Shown piece by piece: positions 1-7,308 of a stretch of 64,000 nt of DNA (its first letter is position 1; each line of letters opens with the position of its first letter). The DNA is from Variovorax paradoxus. GTDB lineage: Bacteria; Pseudomonadota; Gammaproteobacteria; Burkholderiales; Burkholderiaceae_C. The notes below the pieces were generated by a model. That model worked only from the letters and a program-made list of their open reading frames with translations, was not told where the DNA came from and searched no databases. The position numbers and the translations under genes are program-made. The DNA lies in the NCBI RefSeq assembly GCF_009498455.1, contig NZ_CP045644.1, forward strand, positions 2,421,001-2,485,000, in the 5' to 3' direction.

Positions 1-168
1 GTGCTTCGGGTTGGGACGCTTGGCAAGCTCCGCATATTCACCAACATCCAACTCAGCGAGTGACTCTGTCGCCGCCATAACTTGTCCTGCAATCAAGAAA
101 GTGAAAAGAGAGAGGTAGACAATCTTCTTCGAGAAAGTCTGTCCAGACCTGTTGAGCGTCATCAGCAT
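1..168 (-). CDS. Secreted hypothetical protein, N-terminal part only
   Basis: The reading frame starts at an ATG at 168 and runs off the left edge of the window, so only 56 codons are visible. An alternative ATG is two codons in. The N-terminus is a signal peptide: basic residues (SKK), a hydrophobic stretch (IVYLSLFTFLIAG) and a likely cleavage after VMA. The mature part begins ATESLAELDVGEY. The function cannot be told from this fragment. It lies at the edge of the repeat-bearing gene array and has repeat copy 1 upstream of its start. I am fairly sure it is a real gene because of the clean signal peptide. Confidence 0.65.
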   Translation of the reverse strand, partial: MLMTLNRSGQTFSKKIVYLSLFTFLIAGQVMAATESLAELDVGEYAELAKRPNPKH

Positions 169-246
169 ACATTGGCCTGTCGAGTTGATGGTCGCGCAAC
201 TATAGCGGCGGATTCGCACACGGTTACAGGGAGCAGGCGCCTACGA

Positions 247-276
247 AGGTCGGCTTCTGGCCGACTGTAGCCGGTT
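247..276 (+). repeat. Island hairpin repeat, copy 1
   Basis: Reads GGTCGGCTTCTGGCCGACTG followed by TAGCCGGTTG. GTCGGC and GCCGAC form a 6-bp stem with a 5-nt loop. It sits between the partial gene at 1-168 and the 3' end of the SMI1-like gene. It is one of seven related copies that occupy the gaps of this island. Confidence 0.7.
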
Positions 277-327
277 GGGCGGGAGCTTCGGCACCGCTCC
301 AAGGCCGCCGAGCCCGGCGCATCGTGG

Positions 328-813
328 TCACTCGGTGGCCACCGACGAGAGTGCTGCGCAGAAGTCGTCGAACGAATCCGCTACACGCTCGTACGACGGC
401 TCGTCCTCTTCGGACCGCTCGTTGCTCCAGAGGACGACCTGCGACTCGCCCGAACCGCAGTCGAAGCAAAGGGCATCGTTGTTTGCCAGCACGGCAAACG
501 GCAGAAGCGACCCGAGACGATTCTCGAGAGCGGACCAGAAGACATTGGCGTTTAAGAACCCGAGCTGATGGTCCTTAAGGTCATGACCGGCCGTGTAGTG
601 GAGGAACCGTTCTATCGGTGGAGCAAGTTGACCAACGCGCGTGCGAAAGTATCTCGTTGAGGGCCTGCCACCGTTGAACTCCTCGAGGACCTGCAGGTAA
701 GCTGGGTCGAACTCGAAGGAAGGAAAATCGGCGCGGACCATTTCCCTCATGTCATCGAGCTCGCGCTTCGAGGCGGGGCCGACCAGGGATGCGTCGAAGA
801 ACTGAAGTGGCAT
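328..813 (-). CDS. SMI1/KNR4 (SUKH)-like protein
   Basis: 161 aa. I start it at the ATG at 813 (MPLQFFDASLV), with AAAGG just upstream; the frame is open further 5', but that extension is Arg-rich and crosses the repeat. The motif LQVLEEFNGGRPSTRYFRT is typical of SUKH folds, as is the closing YERVADSFDDFCAAL. SUKH proteins are commonly immunity proteins of contact-dependent or polymorphic toxins (family knowledge). No toxin gene is adjacent, so this may be an orphan immunity gene. The family call rests on motif appearance; a structural search would settle it. Confidence 0.7.
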   Translation of the reverse strand: MPLQFFDASLVGPASKRELDDMREMVRADFPSFEFDPAYLQVLEEFNGGRPSTRYFRTRVGQLAPPIERFLHYTAGHDLKDHQLGFLNANVFWSALENRLGSLLPFAVLANNDALCFDCGSGESQVVLWSNERSEEDEPSYERVADSFDDFCAALSSVATE

Positions 814-871
814 CGGTACCTTTGGCGAGAGGTGCGAACGACTGCTAACCGGCAAATTGTGGCGCATCGCC

Positions 872-929
872 GAACGACCGGTCCTGGCCGACTGTAGCCG
901 GTCGCGCCGCCGTCGTGAACGGGCCTTTT
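872..929 (+). repeat. Island hairpin repeat, copy 2 (long form)
   Basis: The core CGACCGG...CCGGTCG is a perfect 7-bp inverted repeat around TCCTGGCCGACTGTAG. It continues into CGCCGCCGTCGTGAACGGG, an extension shared only with copy 5. It lies in the divergent gap between the SMI1-like gene and the membrane protein gene. Confidence 0.75.
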
Positions 930-1015
930 GCCGACATTGCGCTTGTCCGGAAGCAGCCGTTGAAGCTGCATCGAGTACGCCACAGCTCAGGGTTTTTCTT
1001 TCCTGGGCGGAGACA

Positions 1016-1672
1016 ATGGCATGGCAACTCATCTGCCGTTCAATGTTGGTCATCTTCGCTCTCTTGCTCATCTGTCTCTGGCTCCAGCTGCTCGCATTTG
1101 CTTGGACGGGGACAAGAATGAACGTTCCCGTGCAGGCTATGACACTAGGTATCGGCCCGGGAGTATTTCGTCTGGGCCGGCTTCATTTCAAGCTACTACC
1201 TATCGGTGGCAATGTGCAGTTCGACGCAGACCCAGGCGGCTTGCATCCAACACCGTTCAATAGCTTGTCTCGCAAGAAGCTGGTTCTTTTGAATTTGTCA
1301 GGAGTTTTCTCGCTGCTCCTGCTCAGCGTCACCCTCTTGCAGTTTGAAGGCTTGGTCGCCTTCTATAGGGGCATCTGGCAACTCGTGGCGGGCGCTTTGT
1401 GGCATGAAACTGGCTACGAATTGGTTCGTCAAGGCCGTGAGGCGATTGCAGACGAGCCCTGGTGGAGACTGCTGGGTCTAACTGCAGCACAGGTCGCTGC
1501 GTGGGTCACCCTACCATTTCCACTATCGAGTGGCGCACGCGCTTTGGCTGCGGCTTTCCGGGGCACTTGGGCTGCAGCGGCATGGGAGTCGACCGCAAAC
1601 AGCTTCATGCTGCTGCTCTATTTTGCTTTTCTGGCCTCTTGGCTGGTCGTCCTGTTCAACGCATTTTTCTGA
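1016..1672 (+). CDS. Membrane protein resembling a catalytically dead site-2 protease
   Basis: 218 aa from the ATG at 1016, preceded by GGCGGAG; longer in-frame starts would translate the repeat. An N-terminal membrane helix (LVIFALLLICLWLQLLAFAW) is followed by GIGPGVFRLGRLHFKLLPIGGNVQF, split here as GIGPGVFRLGRLHF then KLLPIGGNVQF. This resembles the segment after the HExxH helix in RseP-type proteases. No HExxH is visible, so proteolysis is unlikely. Two or three further membrane segments follow, the last at the C-terminus (LLLYFAFLASWLVVLF). It is the only plus-strand gene of the island. The site-2-protease likeness is tentative. Confidence 0.6.
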   Translation: MAWQLICRSMLVIFALLLICLWLQLLAFAWTGTRMNVPVQAMTLGIGPGVFRLGRLHFKLLPIGGNVQFDADPGGLHPTPFNSLSRKKLVLLNLSGVFSLLLLSVTLLQFEGLVAFYRGIWQLVAGALWHETGYELVRQGREAIADEPWWRLLGLTAAQVAAWVTLPFPLSSGARALAAAFRGTWAAAAWESTANSFMLLLYFAFLASWLVVLFNAFF

Positions 1673-1683
1673 TTGCGGCCTTA

Positions 1684-1712
1684 CCGACCGGTTCTGGCCG
1701 CGTCCCGCTGTA
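1684..1712 (+). repeat. Island hairpin repeat, copy 3 (degenerate)
   Basis: CGACCGGTTCTGGCCGCGTC followed by CCGCTGTA: the 5' half matches the consensus and the 3' half has diverged. It fills the 52-nt gap between two convergent genes. Confidence 0.6.
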
Positions 1713-1724
1713 CGTTTCCGGGCC

Positions 1725-1958
1725 TCAGGGCTCACCCCGATATTTCGGGTTCGCCTGAAACTCACCCGTGATGTTGCCACGTTCATCGACCTTGAATGCC
1801 CCCTTGATGAACTCCGGAGGGATGTGGTCGGTCGGGCCGAAGCTTCCCGCGATTTGGTAGACCCAGCCTCCGGGGTTGGCCTTGGCTTCCGCGACCATTT
1901 CCGGCGTTGGAGCGACCGCTATCGGCGAGACCGCCGCGACTTTCTTGAATGGCCACAT
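1725..1958 (-). CDS. Small hypothetical protein
   Basis: 77 aa, starting MWPFKKVAAVSPIAVAPTPE. It has the look of a small conserved family: a PGGWVYQIAG motif, an acidic DHIPPEFIKGAF segment and a NPKYRGEP tail. The C-terminal ~45 residues could be one small beta domain, with a flexible Ala/Pro linker before it. I do not recognise a function. It is flanked by repeat copies 3 and 4. It uses codons like its neighbours, which supports it as a real gene. Confidence 0.55.
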   Translation of the reverse strand: MWPFKKVAAVSPIAVAPTPEMVAEAKANPGGWVYQIAGSFGPTDHIPPEFIKGAFKVDERGNITGEFQANPKYRGEP

Positions 1959-1989
1959 ATACGGTGTACGAATCAGTTGGAGGGGCTGA

Positions 1990-2014
1990 GCGAACGGCCG
2001 ATTCTGGCCGGAAG
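1990..2014 (+). repeat. Island hairpin repeat, copy 4 (degenerate)
   Basis: GCGAACGGCCGATTCTGGCC followed by GGAAG. It keeps the TTCTGGCCG core but not the 3' arm. It occupies the gap between the 77-aa and 137-aa genes. Confidence 0.55.
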
Positions 2015-2023
2015 GCGCTGATG

Positions 2024-2437
2024 CTAGCCGCCGCGAACACCGATGGCGCTCCGCAGCCTGCCAAGGTCCGGCGCATCGGACTCGACGAAGAAGAGGTCCT
2101 CGGTGACACCCGTGACATTGTCGGCAATGCCGATGATGAACTCGCGGGCGAATGTCGAGTGCAGCTTCGCCAAGTACCCGGCAACGCGCTCAACGTCTCC
2201 GAACCATCCTTCAGGCTCGTCGCCTGGGTCTGGCAGTGCCAAGATGATGCCAAGGTCCCAGTCGGGCAAGTCGTCAGGGTGGCTGCCAGACACATCTGTC
2301 TTCTGATTCACCACAGTCGGCCTTGAAGTGACCCAGCCTGGCGCAACGGCAAGCTCGACAAGCCTTTCCTCGATGGGCGCGGCGACGTCTTCTAGGTCAG
2401 AGCCGTCTACGTACGCATACAGGGTGTGTCGTTGCAT
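2024..2437 (-). CDS. Hypothetical protein of the repeat island
   Basis: 137 aa from the ATG at 2437 (MQRHTLYAYVDGSDLEDVA). Upstream in-frame codons would translate the repeat, so they are rejected. The protein is acidic and soluble, with no signal peptide or membrane segment. The pattern YVDGSDLEDVAAPIEERLVE and a C-terminal EFIIGIADNVTGVTEDLFFV suggest a compact alpha/beta fold of immunity-protein size. I do not recognise a named family. It is followed downstream by repeat copy 4 and preceded by copy 5. Confidence 0.6.
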   Translation of the reverse strand: MQRHTLYAYVDGSDLEDVAAPIEERLVELAVAPGWVTSRPTVVNQKTDVSGSHPDDLPDWDLGIILALPDPGDEPEGWFGDVERVAGYLAKLHSTFAREFIIGIADNVTGVTEDLFFVESDAPDLGRLRSAIGVRGG

Positions 2438-2459
2438 GGTCTTACTGGAAGGTGGGCCG

Positions 2460-2513
2460 GAAGGTCCGGTTGTGGCCGAATGTAGCCGGTCGTGTCGCCG
2501 TCGTGAACGGGTC
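2460..2513 (+). repeat. Island hairpin repeat, copy 5 (long form)
   Basis: GGTCCGGTTGTGGCCGAATG, then TAGCCGGTCG, then TGTCGCCGTCGTGAACGGG. Its 3' extension matches that of copy 2 nearly base for base. It lies directly upstream of the 137-aa gene. Confidence 0.75.
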
Positions 2514-2597
2514 CCAAGCAGCCAGTCGAAATAGCCTGAAGCGGACGCTCGGCCCTGCCGGCTGTTGCTCGGCTCGCGAACCCTAGTCAGAAACGTC

Positions 2598-3479
2598 CTA
2601 TGCCCTTGGCCCATTCGGCAACTTGCCGCTCGCAGCGATTTGTTCCGCTACGTAATCGAGGCGCACGAAACCTTCGCGCTCCTGAAAGGAAACGGTTTCT
2701 GCATGCATCAGCTCACCATAGGTCTGCATGAGAGTGCAGGCTTCGACGAATCGCGATGCACTCAAGTAGGCTTGAATGGCAGTTCGGTAGATGGCGTAGT
2801 CCCCATTTAACTTCGTGCCTCCGTAAGACAGGTTGAGGTCAGCGCGGGCTTGCCAGATGGGGTCATCCGCTAACCGCGGCGCATCGTCTTGCCCTTGCAA
2901 CCATTTGAGTTGTTTCATCGCACGCTGGCCAAATGACGGCGGGGCAATGATCGCCTTGACCGCAACGGCATGTGCTTCTTCTATTCGACCCTGCCGAACG
3001 TACTGTGCCCACAGGAGGCAGAGCGCATCCGTGTACTCTGGGAGCACATCAAGTGCCTGCTCCAAAAGCGCTACGGCGTCATCTACAGCTTGCGACTGAA
3101 CCCTCTGCTTTGCCTCAAAGAAAAGCGCGCGTGGAGAACGCGCATCCTTTTCAAGCGAGAGCGGTTCGGGGTATTCGTCCTCTGCGTCTTTGAATGCATC
3201 TAAAAAGGAGGACAGCGACGAATACGTCGGCTGAATCTGCCACGAATCGTGCCATGTCTCGACCACAATCGGCTCTCGTGCTTCCAACCCGATGGGCCAG
3301 TAGAGGCCGAAAGAATCGCCATTTCCGAGTGCTCCCTCTGTGAAGGGGAGGAATCCCAGTGGAGGATATGGCGTCTTGTAGCGCCATGCGCAGTCAACGC
3401 TTACCTCTGAAACTTGCGGGGGAAGAAACATGAAATTGAGGGACGATGGTTGCTGAAAATTGGCCGCATCGGGCTCCAC
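2598..3479 (-). CDS. SMI1/KNR4-like protein with TPR-like helical C-terminus
   Basis: 293 aa if it starts at the GTG at 3479; the next candidate is the ATG at 3431 (277 aa). Neither has a strong ribosome site. Residues ~40-95 (GFLPFTEGALGNGDSFGLYW, then a SLSSFLDAF end) fit the SUKH fold. Residues ~110-185 look like paired TPR helices (ALLEQALDVLPEYTDALCLL). A helical tail follows. SUKH proteins are typically intracellular immunity or partner-binding proteins. This is the second SUKH-like gene in the island. The family call is by motif only. Confidence 0.65.
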   Translation of the reverse strand: MEPDAANFQQPSSLNFMFLPPQVSEVSVDCAWRYKTPYPPLGFLPFTEGALGNGDSFGLYWPIGLEAREPIVVETWHDSWQIQPTYSSLSSFLDAFKDAEDEYPEPLSLEKDARSPRALFFEAKQRVQSQAVDDAVALLEQALDVLPEYTDALCLLWAQYVRQGRIEEAHAVAVKAIIAPPSFGQRAMKQLKWLQGQDDAPRLADDPIWQARADLNLSYGGTKLNGDYAIYRTAIQAYLSASRFVEACTLMQTYGELMHAETVSFQEREGFVRLDYVAEQIAASGKLPNGPRA

Positions 3480-3492
3480 TGTGGCGTGGCTT

Positions 3493-3523
3493 CGACCGTC
3501 TGGTTCTGGCCGACTGTAGCCGC
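3493..3523 (+). repeat. Island hairpin repeat, copy 6
   Basis: GACCGTCTGGTTCTGGCCGA followed by CTGTAGCCGCA. It carries the full TTCTGGCCGACTGTAGCCG core. It sits just upstream of the SUKH/TPR gene start. Confidence 0.65.
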
Positions 3524-3594
3524 ACGAGTTGATGGCGAAAAAAGGGGAGCCCCCGACATTCGCGAGCTCATAAAACCGTCGATCATCGGGGCGA

Positions 3595-4299
3595 CTATTG
3601 GCTTGCCTTCAGTTCACTTGCTATGACTTCAACGGCGCTCGACATTGCGCGTTTCACGCGCTCGCTCACGAAAGTCCCCCTGCTAGTCGAGTCCGACCCT
3701 TGAGGGTCCAGTTGTAAGACTGTGCCCTTCACGCGCCTTGAATCGACCGCAACGTCGTAGTTGACGATGACTGCCGGCAGATTGCTCGGATTCCGGTCGA
3801 CAGCCAGCTTGGGCGAGTTGGCTCGACAAGCGCCGCTCGCAATGGCGCCTACTATCGCGGTTCCTAGCGCCGTGCCTACAACCCCTGCCCCCGATGCGGG
3901 CGGTGCAAGGCCATAAGCGGCCCCAGTCGAATCGGCACCGCCACGACTGCTGGGTCGAAGAACCGATTGCCAATTGTTGAACACCTCGAACGTGTCGATC
4001 TGAACGGTCTTTCCGGCAAACTCGCGACCCAAGCGAGAGTCGAGGGCGCGCAACAAGTATGAAAGGCGCCCCGGCTCCGTTTGCTCGTCACCCAGGCGAT
4101 AGACGCCATACCAGCAATCCGTGATGTTCCCCGACATCACTTCTGCTCGCTTCTGGTCTTCGCTTCTTTTGTCGATGAGTTTGATTGACGGATTCTGAGT
4201 TCCGCTTTCGACGTCGAGAACGTACTTGCTTGAGGTCGCGCACCCACTCAGAAGCGCAGTACCGACTGCTAGAAATAGCAGGAGGGTTGATGGGGTCAT
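3595..4299 (-). CDS. Lipoprotein of unknown function
   Basis: 234 aa with an N-terminal lipoprotein signal: LLLFLAVGTALLSGC, lipobox LSGC with Cys at about residue 20. Residue +2 after Cys is Ala, which does not predict inner-membrane retention by the E. coli rule. The middle has a Gly/Ala-rich hydrophobic stretch (GAGVVGTALGTAIVGAIASG), possibly a glycine-zipper-like segment. The C-terminal part contains VIVNYDVAVDSRRVKGTVLQ. The role is unknown. It is a plausible envelope-stress or surface lipoprotein, and sits in the same repeat-punctuated array. Confidence 0.7.
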   Translation of the reverse strand: MTPSTLLLFLAVGTALLSGCATSSKYVLDVESGTQNPSIKLIDKRSEDQKRAEVMSGNITDCWYGVYRLGDEQTEPGRLSYLLRALDSRLGREFAGKTVQIDTFEVFNNWQSVLRPSSRGGADSTGAAYGLAPPASGAGVVGTALGTAIVGAIASGACRANSPKLAVDRNPSNLPAVIVNYDVAVDSRRVKGTVLQLDPQGSDSTSRGTFVSERVKRAMSSAVEVIASELKASQ

Positions 4300-4362
4300 T
4301 TCGCTATTTCTGTCCCATTCGCTTGAGACATGGACTTAGTTGTACGAATTGGCAGGTCTAGA

Positions 4363-4392
4363 TGAACGTCGGCTCCTGGCCGGATTCTGCCT
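4363..4392 (+). repeat. Island hairpin repeat, copy 7 (last)
   Basis: GAACGTCGGCTCCTGGCCGG followed by ATTCTGCC. GTCGGC/GCCG can pair. It lies in the 223-nt gap upstream of the lipoprotein gene. I see no further copies of the family to the right. Confidence 0.6.
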
Positions 4393-4522
4393 TCCCAACT
4401 CGAAACGCGATATGCCCGTTTCCATCGTTGAGCGCTAGATTTCGTCAGCCGAACTGGCGTGCCTCGCCTTAAAGACTAGTGGCTATCTCGCGGAAGATTT
4501 CATCTCGGAGGGGCGAAGCGGC

Positions 4523-4843
4523 CTATCGCACACCGCCATCAACAACGGCACGCAGCGACTGAGTCGTTGCATCGGCCGCCTCGATCCGCCGCAACAACTC
4601 CTCATTCACCAACCGCACCAACGCCCCCAACTCCGTCCGTGTCGGAAAGACTTCTTCCGTATCCCCCACACGCTGTGGAACGATGAGCTTCTCAATACAC
4701 GCGTAGGCCCGTTGCACCACATGAAGACTGTCGACGTCATCACACGCCTGCAGCGCGAGCGATTCGGCACTGGCGGTTTCTTCAGAAGATGCAGGAAGCG
4801 AAGACGCGTGCGCGGACGCGCGGGGAGATGCAGATGCAGCCAT
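4523..4843 (-). CDS. Small protein downstream of a structured leader
   Basis: 106 aa from the ATG at 4843, which has an ideal GGAGG six bases upstream; the longer frame is rejected for that reason. The first ~40 residues are Ala/Ser-rich and probably disordered. The remainder is predominantly helical (ALQACDDVDSLHVVQRAYAC and ELGALVRLVNEELLRRIEAA). I recall similarly sized proteins in Pseudomonas (DUF3077/DUF6124-type) preceded by a similar leader, but I cannot confirm homology. No signal peptide or membrane segment. The role is unknown. Confidence 0.6.
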   Translation of the reverse strand: MAASASPRASAHASSLPASSEETASAESLALQACDDVDSLHVVQRAYACIEKLIVPQRVGDTEEVFPTRTELGALVRLVNEELLRRIEAADATTQSLRAVVDGGVR

Positions 4844-5073
4844 GAATGGCCTCCAAGGGGTTTCGGTTTGCTGAAACCGACGCACCCAACGCCAATTGAG
4901 GGCGGCAGCTCGACGGGTTGGCGTACCGGGAAACCACTTGCGTGAAACCGGCCGGGCTCGCGCCCGCCCATCGAGCCGCCTAAACAGGTAGCACGAACGA
5001 CAAAGCCGCAGACCCTGCGGGGTGGCTGCGGCTTTTACGTCGCAGTGATTTCATCGGGACGCCAATCCCGATC
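4844..5073 (-). ncRNA. Structured leader / possible C4-antisense-like RNA
   Basis: Read on the minus strand there are three structured parts. First, ATCGGGA-6-TCCCGAT (5054-5073). Second, an AAAGCCGCAG/CTGCGGCTTT hairpin (5001-5036). Third, a long-range stem pairing the arms near 4907-4920 (GCGGCAGCTCGACGGG on the plus strand) and 4967-4980 (CCATCGAGCCGCC), which encloses a GGGC/GCCC hairpin. A TATACT (-10-like) lies further upstream near 5101-5106. The layout resembles leaders I associate with DUF3077-type Pseudomonas genes and with phage C4 antisense RNAs. That identity is unproven. Confidence 0.45.
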
Positions 5074-5225
5074 ACGCCATGTTGATGACGTGACCGGCGC
5101 AGTATAGCCACGGCCAGTACTGCTCCTGCGAGAGTGGATTCGCAGGCCTGCCGACCTATCATCCGGCCCTGTCGAGCCTCAACCCGCAGCGCACCGCATC
5201 GTCATCTTTCATCCGCAAAGCAGAC

Positions 5226-5453
5226 ATGAACAACGAGAAATGGGAAACGACCATCCTGAGCGACACGGCGCACGAGCACCTCGTCGCGGAGCTGAGTTTC
5301 GATGGCCAGTTCTTGTTGCTGCTCGACCGCGAGGAAGGCCGGGACCAGCTCTGCGTTGCGTTCCCCGCGAAGGACGGAAGCCTGGGCTCGCGCATTCCAC
5401 TGCCCGACTTCGTCGCGCAGCTGAACGCTGCGGCAGCCGATCTGCGCCGTTAG
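5226..5453 (+). CDS. Small hypothetical protein
   Basis: 75 aa starting MNNEKWETTILSDTAHEHLV. The sequence reads as one small beta/alpha domain: LVAELSFDGQFLLLLDREEG, an Arg/Asp turn and an amphipathic helix at the end (LPDFVAQLNAAAADLRR). It has no signal peptide or membrane segment. It stands alone between the structured leader and the converging EamA transporter gene. I do not know its function. It uses host-like codons. Confidence 0.6.
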   Translation: MNNEKWETTILSDTAHEHLVAELSFDGQFLLLLDREEGRDQLCVAFPAKDGSLGSRIPLPDFVAQLNAAAADLRR

Positions 5454-5475
5454 CGCACTGAGGCGCCGCACCACC

Positions 5476-6429
5476 TCACGGCGTCGTCGCATTCTTCCCC
5501 GGGGTCTTGCGTTCGCCGTCGCGCGTCACCGGCACCCGCCACCGCAGCGCACCACTCGCCAGCACGACGCCGGGCACCACGAACGACAGCGCCAGCAGCG
5601 CGGGGCGCGTGACGGGTTCGTTCATCCACCATGCCGCGCCGAGCGTGGTCAGCACGGGCACGAGCGCGGACGACAGCGCGGCGCGTGCGGCGCCCAGCTG
5701 CGTGATCGCGACGCCGTAGACCACCAGCCCCAGCAAGCCGGCGACCACGCCTTGGCCTGCGGCCTGCATCGCGATGTCGGTCCATGGCGCGGCGAACAGT
5801 CGTGGCGGGCCGGCGAGCCAGAGCAGCGGCAACAGCAGCAGGGTCGATGCCCCGTTGACGAAGGCGGCGCCCTGCCATGCGCTCATGCCGCAGCGGCCGA
5901 AGGCCAGGGAGTAGACGGTCCACAGCAAGGCCGCCAGCAGAAAGAGCAGGTCGCCGCGCCAGTGCTGCTGCCGCAAGCCCTCGCCGAAGCTGCCCGCCGC
6001 GAACACCGCCATGCCGACGGCGATGCCGGCCAGCCCGAGCAGCCGCAGGCCCTGCACGCGCTCGCCCCGGTAGACCCACGCGCCCAGCGCGGTGAAGAGC
6101 GGCAGGCTGCCGGCCATGAAGATGCCCATGTGGCTGGCGGGCGCCCATTGCGCGCCGGCCAGCACCAGCAAGCCGAAGGGCAGGCCGCTGCCGACGACGA
6201 GCAGCACGAGCGCACCGCGCGATGCGCCCGGCGGCACGAGCCTGCCGCGCAGCCACAGCGGGCTGAGCAGCAGCGCGGGAATGCCGTAGCGCAGCAGCGC
6301 GAGGTCCATCGGCCCGAGCGCGGTGGCGGTCACGCCGTGGCGCGACAGCAGCTGCCAGGCGCTGCCGATGAGGGCGGCGGCCAGCGCGGCGAGTGCGCCG
6401 ATCCAGAGGGTGCGAGGCGATGTCGTCAT
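5476..6429 (-). CDS. EamA/DMT-family transporter
   Basis: 317 aa, about ten hydrophobic segments in two related halves, as in the drug/metabolite transporter superfamily. The first half has LALLRYGIPALLLSPLWLRG, typical of the EamA repeat. The second half begins near residue 160 (LLFLLAALLWTVYSLAFGRC). Such proteins export metabolites, amino acids or drugs across the inner membrane. The substrate cannot be told. It lies 35 nt downstream of an AraC-family regulator gene on the same strand, so that regulator probably controls it. Confidence 0.85.
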   Translation of the reverse strand: MTTSPRTLWIGALAALAAALIGSAWQLLSRHGVTATALGPMDLALLRYGIPALLLSPLWLRGRLVPPGASRGALVLLVVGSGLPFGLLVLAGAQWAPASHMGIFMAGSLPLFTALGAWVYRGERVQGLRLLGLAGIAVGMAVFAAGSFGEGLRQQHWRGDLLFLLAALLWTVYSLAFGRCGMSAWQGAAFVNGASTLLLLPLLWLAGPPRLFAAPWTDIAMQAAGQGVVAGLLGLVVYGVAITQLGAARAALSSALVPVLTTLGAAWWMNEPVTRPALLALSFVVPGVVLASGALRWRVPVTRDGERKTPGKNATTP

Positions 6430-6464
6430 CGGGCCAGTCTGTGGCCCGGGCGGCGCGAAAGCTA

Positions 6465-7280
6465 TCAGATTCGTGCGCCTGCGCCGGCCGGCCCGAGCGC
6501 GCGGCGGGCGTCCCCGAGCGTGACGCCGACGGCGCGCCGGAACACGGCGCCCAGGTGGCTCTGGCTGCAGTAGCCGAGGTCGTGCGCGAGGCCGGCGAGG
6601 TCGCGCTCGCCGTCGGCCAGCCGCTCCATCGCCGACGCCAGCCGCAGGTGCTGGCGGTACTGGTGCAGGCTCAGGCCGGTCTGCTGGCGGAAGCGGCGCG
6701 CCAGGTGAAAGGGCGAGCGCGACACGGCCTCGGCCAGCTCGTCCAGCGAGAGATGCCGTGCGCCCGCACCGCTGCCTTCGGACAGCAGCAGTTGCCGTGC
6801 ACGCGCGACGGCGCCGTGCCAGGGCGCCTGATGCGGCGCGCTGCCCAGCTCGGCGACGAGCGCGGCGACCAGGGCCGCGGCCTGTGCGCTGTCGGTGTCC
6901 GGCAGCTGGCGCCGCGCCGCGTGCATGCGGTACAGCGCCTGCGGGGTCAGCAGGCAGACGCTCACACCCGCAGCGCTTGCACCGTGGGCCGGGCTCACCG
7001 ATGCGTGGCCGCTGACCACGAGGCTGTGCCGCACGGTCGCGGTCTCGGGCCGCAGCCGGTAGGCGGTGGCATCGCCGAAGCGGATGGCGGTGAGCGCGTC
7101 GGTCAGCCAGGTGTGGTCGCCCGAGCGCACGTCGAGCCGCGTGCGACCGATGGGGAAGACCACGCGCGGCGAGGCCACGGTGTACAGGTCGCTCCAGGCT
7201 GGCCCCTGCGGCGCGTGCAGGCGCACATGCGCCACCTCGAACCCGCGCCCGGCATAGAGAAGGGTGCGGTCTTGCGGCAT
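6465..7280 (-). CDS. AraC-family transcriptional regulator
   Basis: 271 aa. The C-terminal ~100 residues hold the double helix-turn-helix of AraC/XylS: LSLDELAEAVSRSPFHLARR for the first and LAGLAHDLGYCSQSHLGAVF for the second, followed by FRRAVGVTLGDARR. The N-terminal ~150 residues are a cupin-like sensing domain (RVVFPIGRTRLDVRSGDHTW). It is expected to activate transcription in response to a small ligand. The EamA exporter directly downstream on the same strand is the likely target. Confidence 0.85.
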   Translation of the reverse strand: MPQDRTLLYAGRGFEVAHVRLHAPQGPAWSDLYTVASPRVVFPIGRTRLDVRSGDHTWLTDALTAIRFGDATAYRLRPETATVRHSLVVSGHASVSPAHGASAAGVSVCLLTPQALYRMHAARRQLPDTDSAQAAALVAALVAELGSAPHQAPWHGAVARARQLLLSEGSGAGARHLSLDELAEAVSRSPFHLARRFRQQTGLSLHQYRQHLRLASAMERLADGERDLAGLAHDLGYCSQSHLGAVFRRAVGVTLGDARRALGPAGAGARI

Positions 7281-7308
7281 GCGAAGCGTGAACGTACGAG
7301 TGAGTGGC

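Noticed and set aside
168..4392. Integron attC sites between the island genes
   Set aside because: Only one chance GTTGGGC is seen; the paired core sites, spacing and an integrase are absent.
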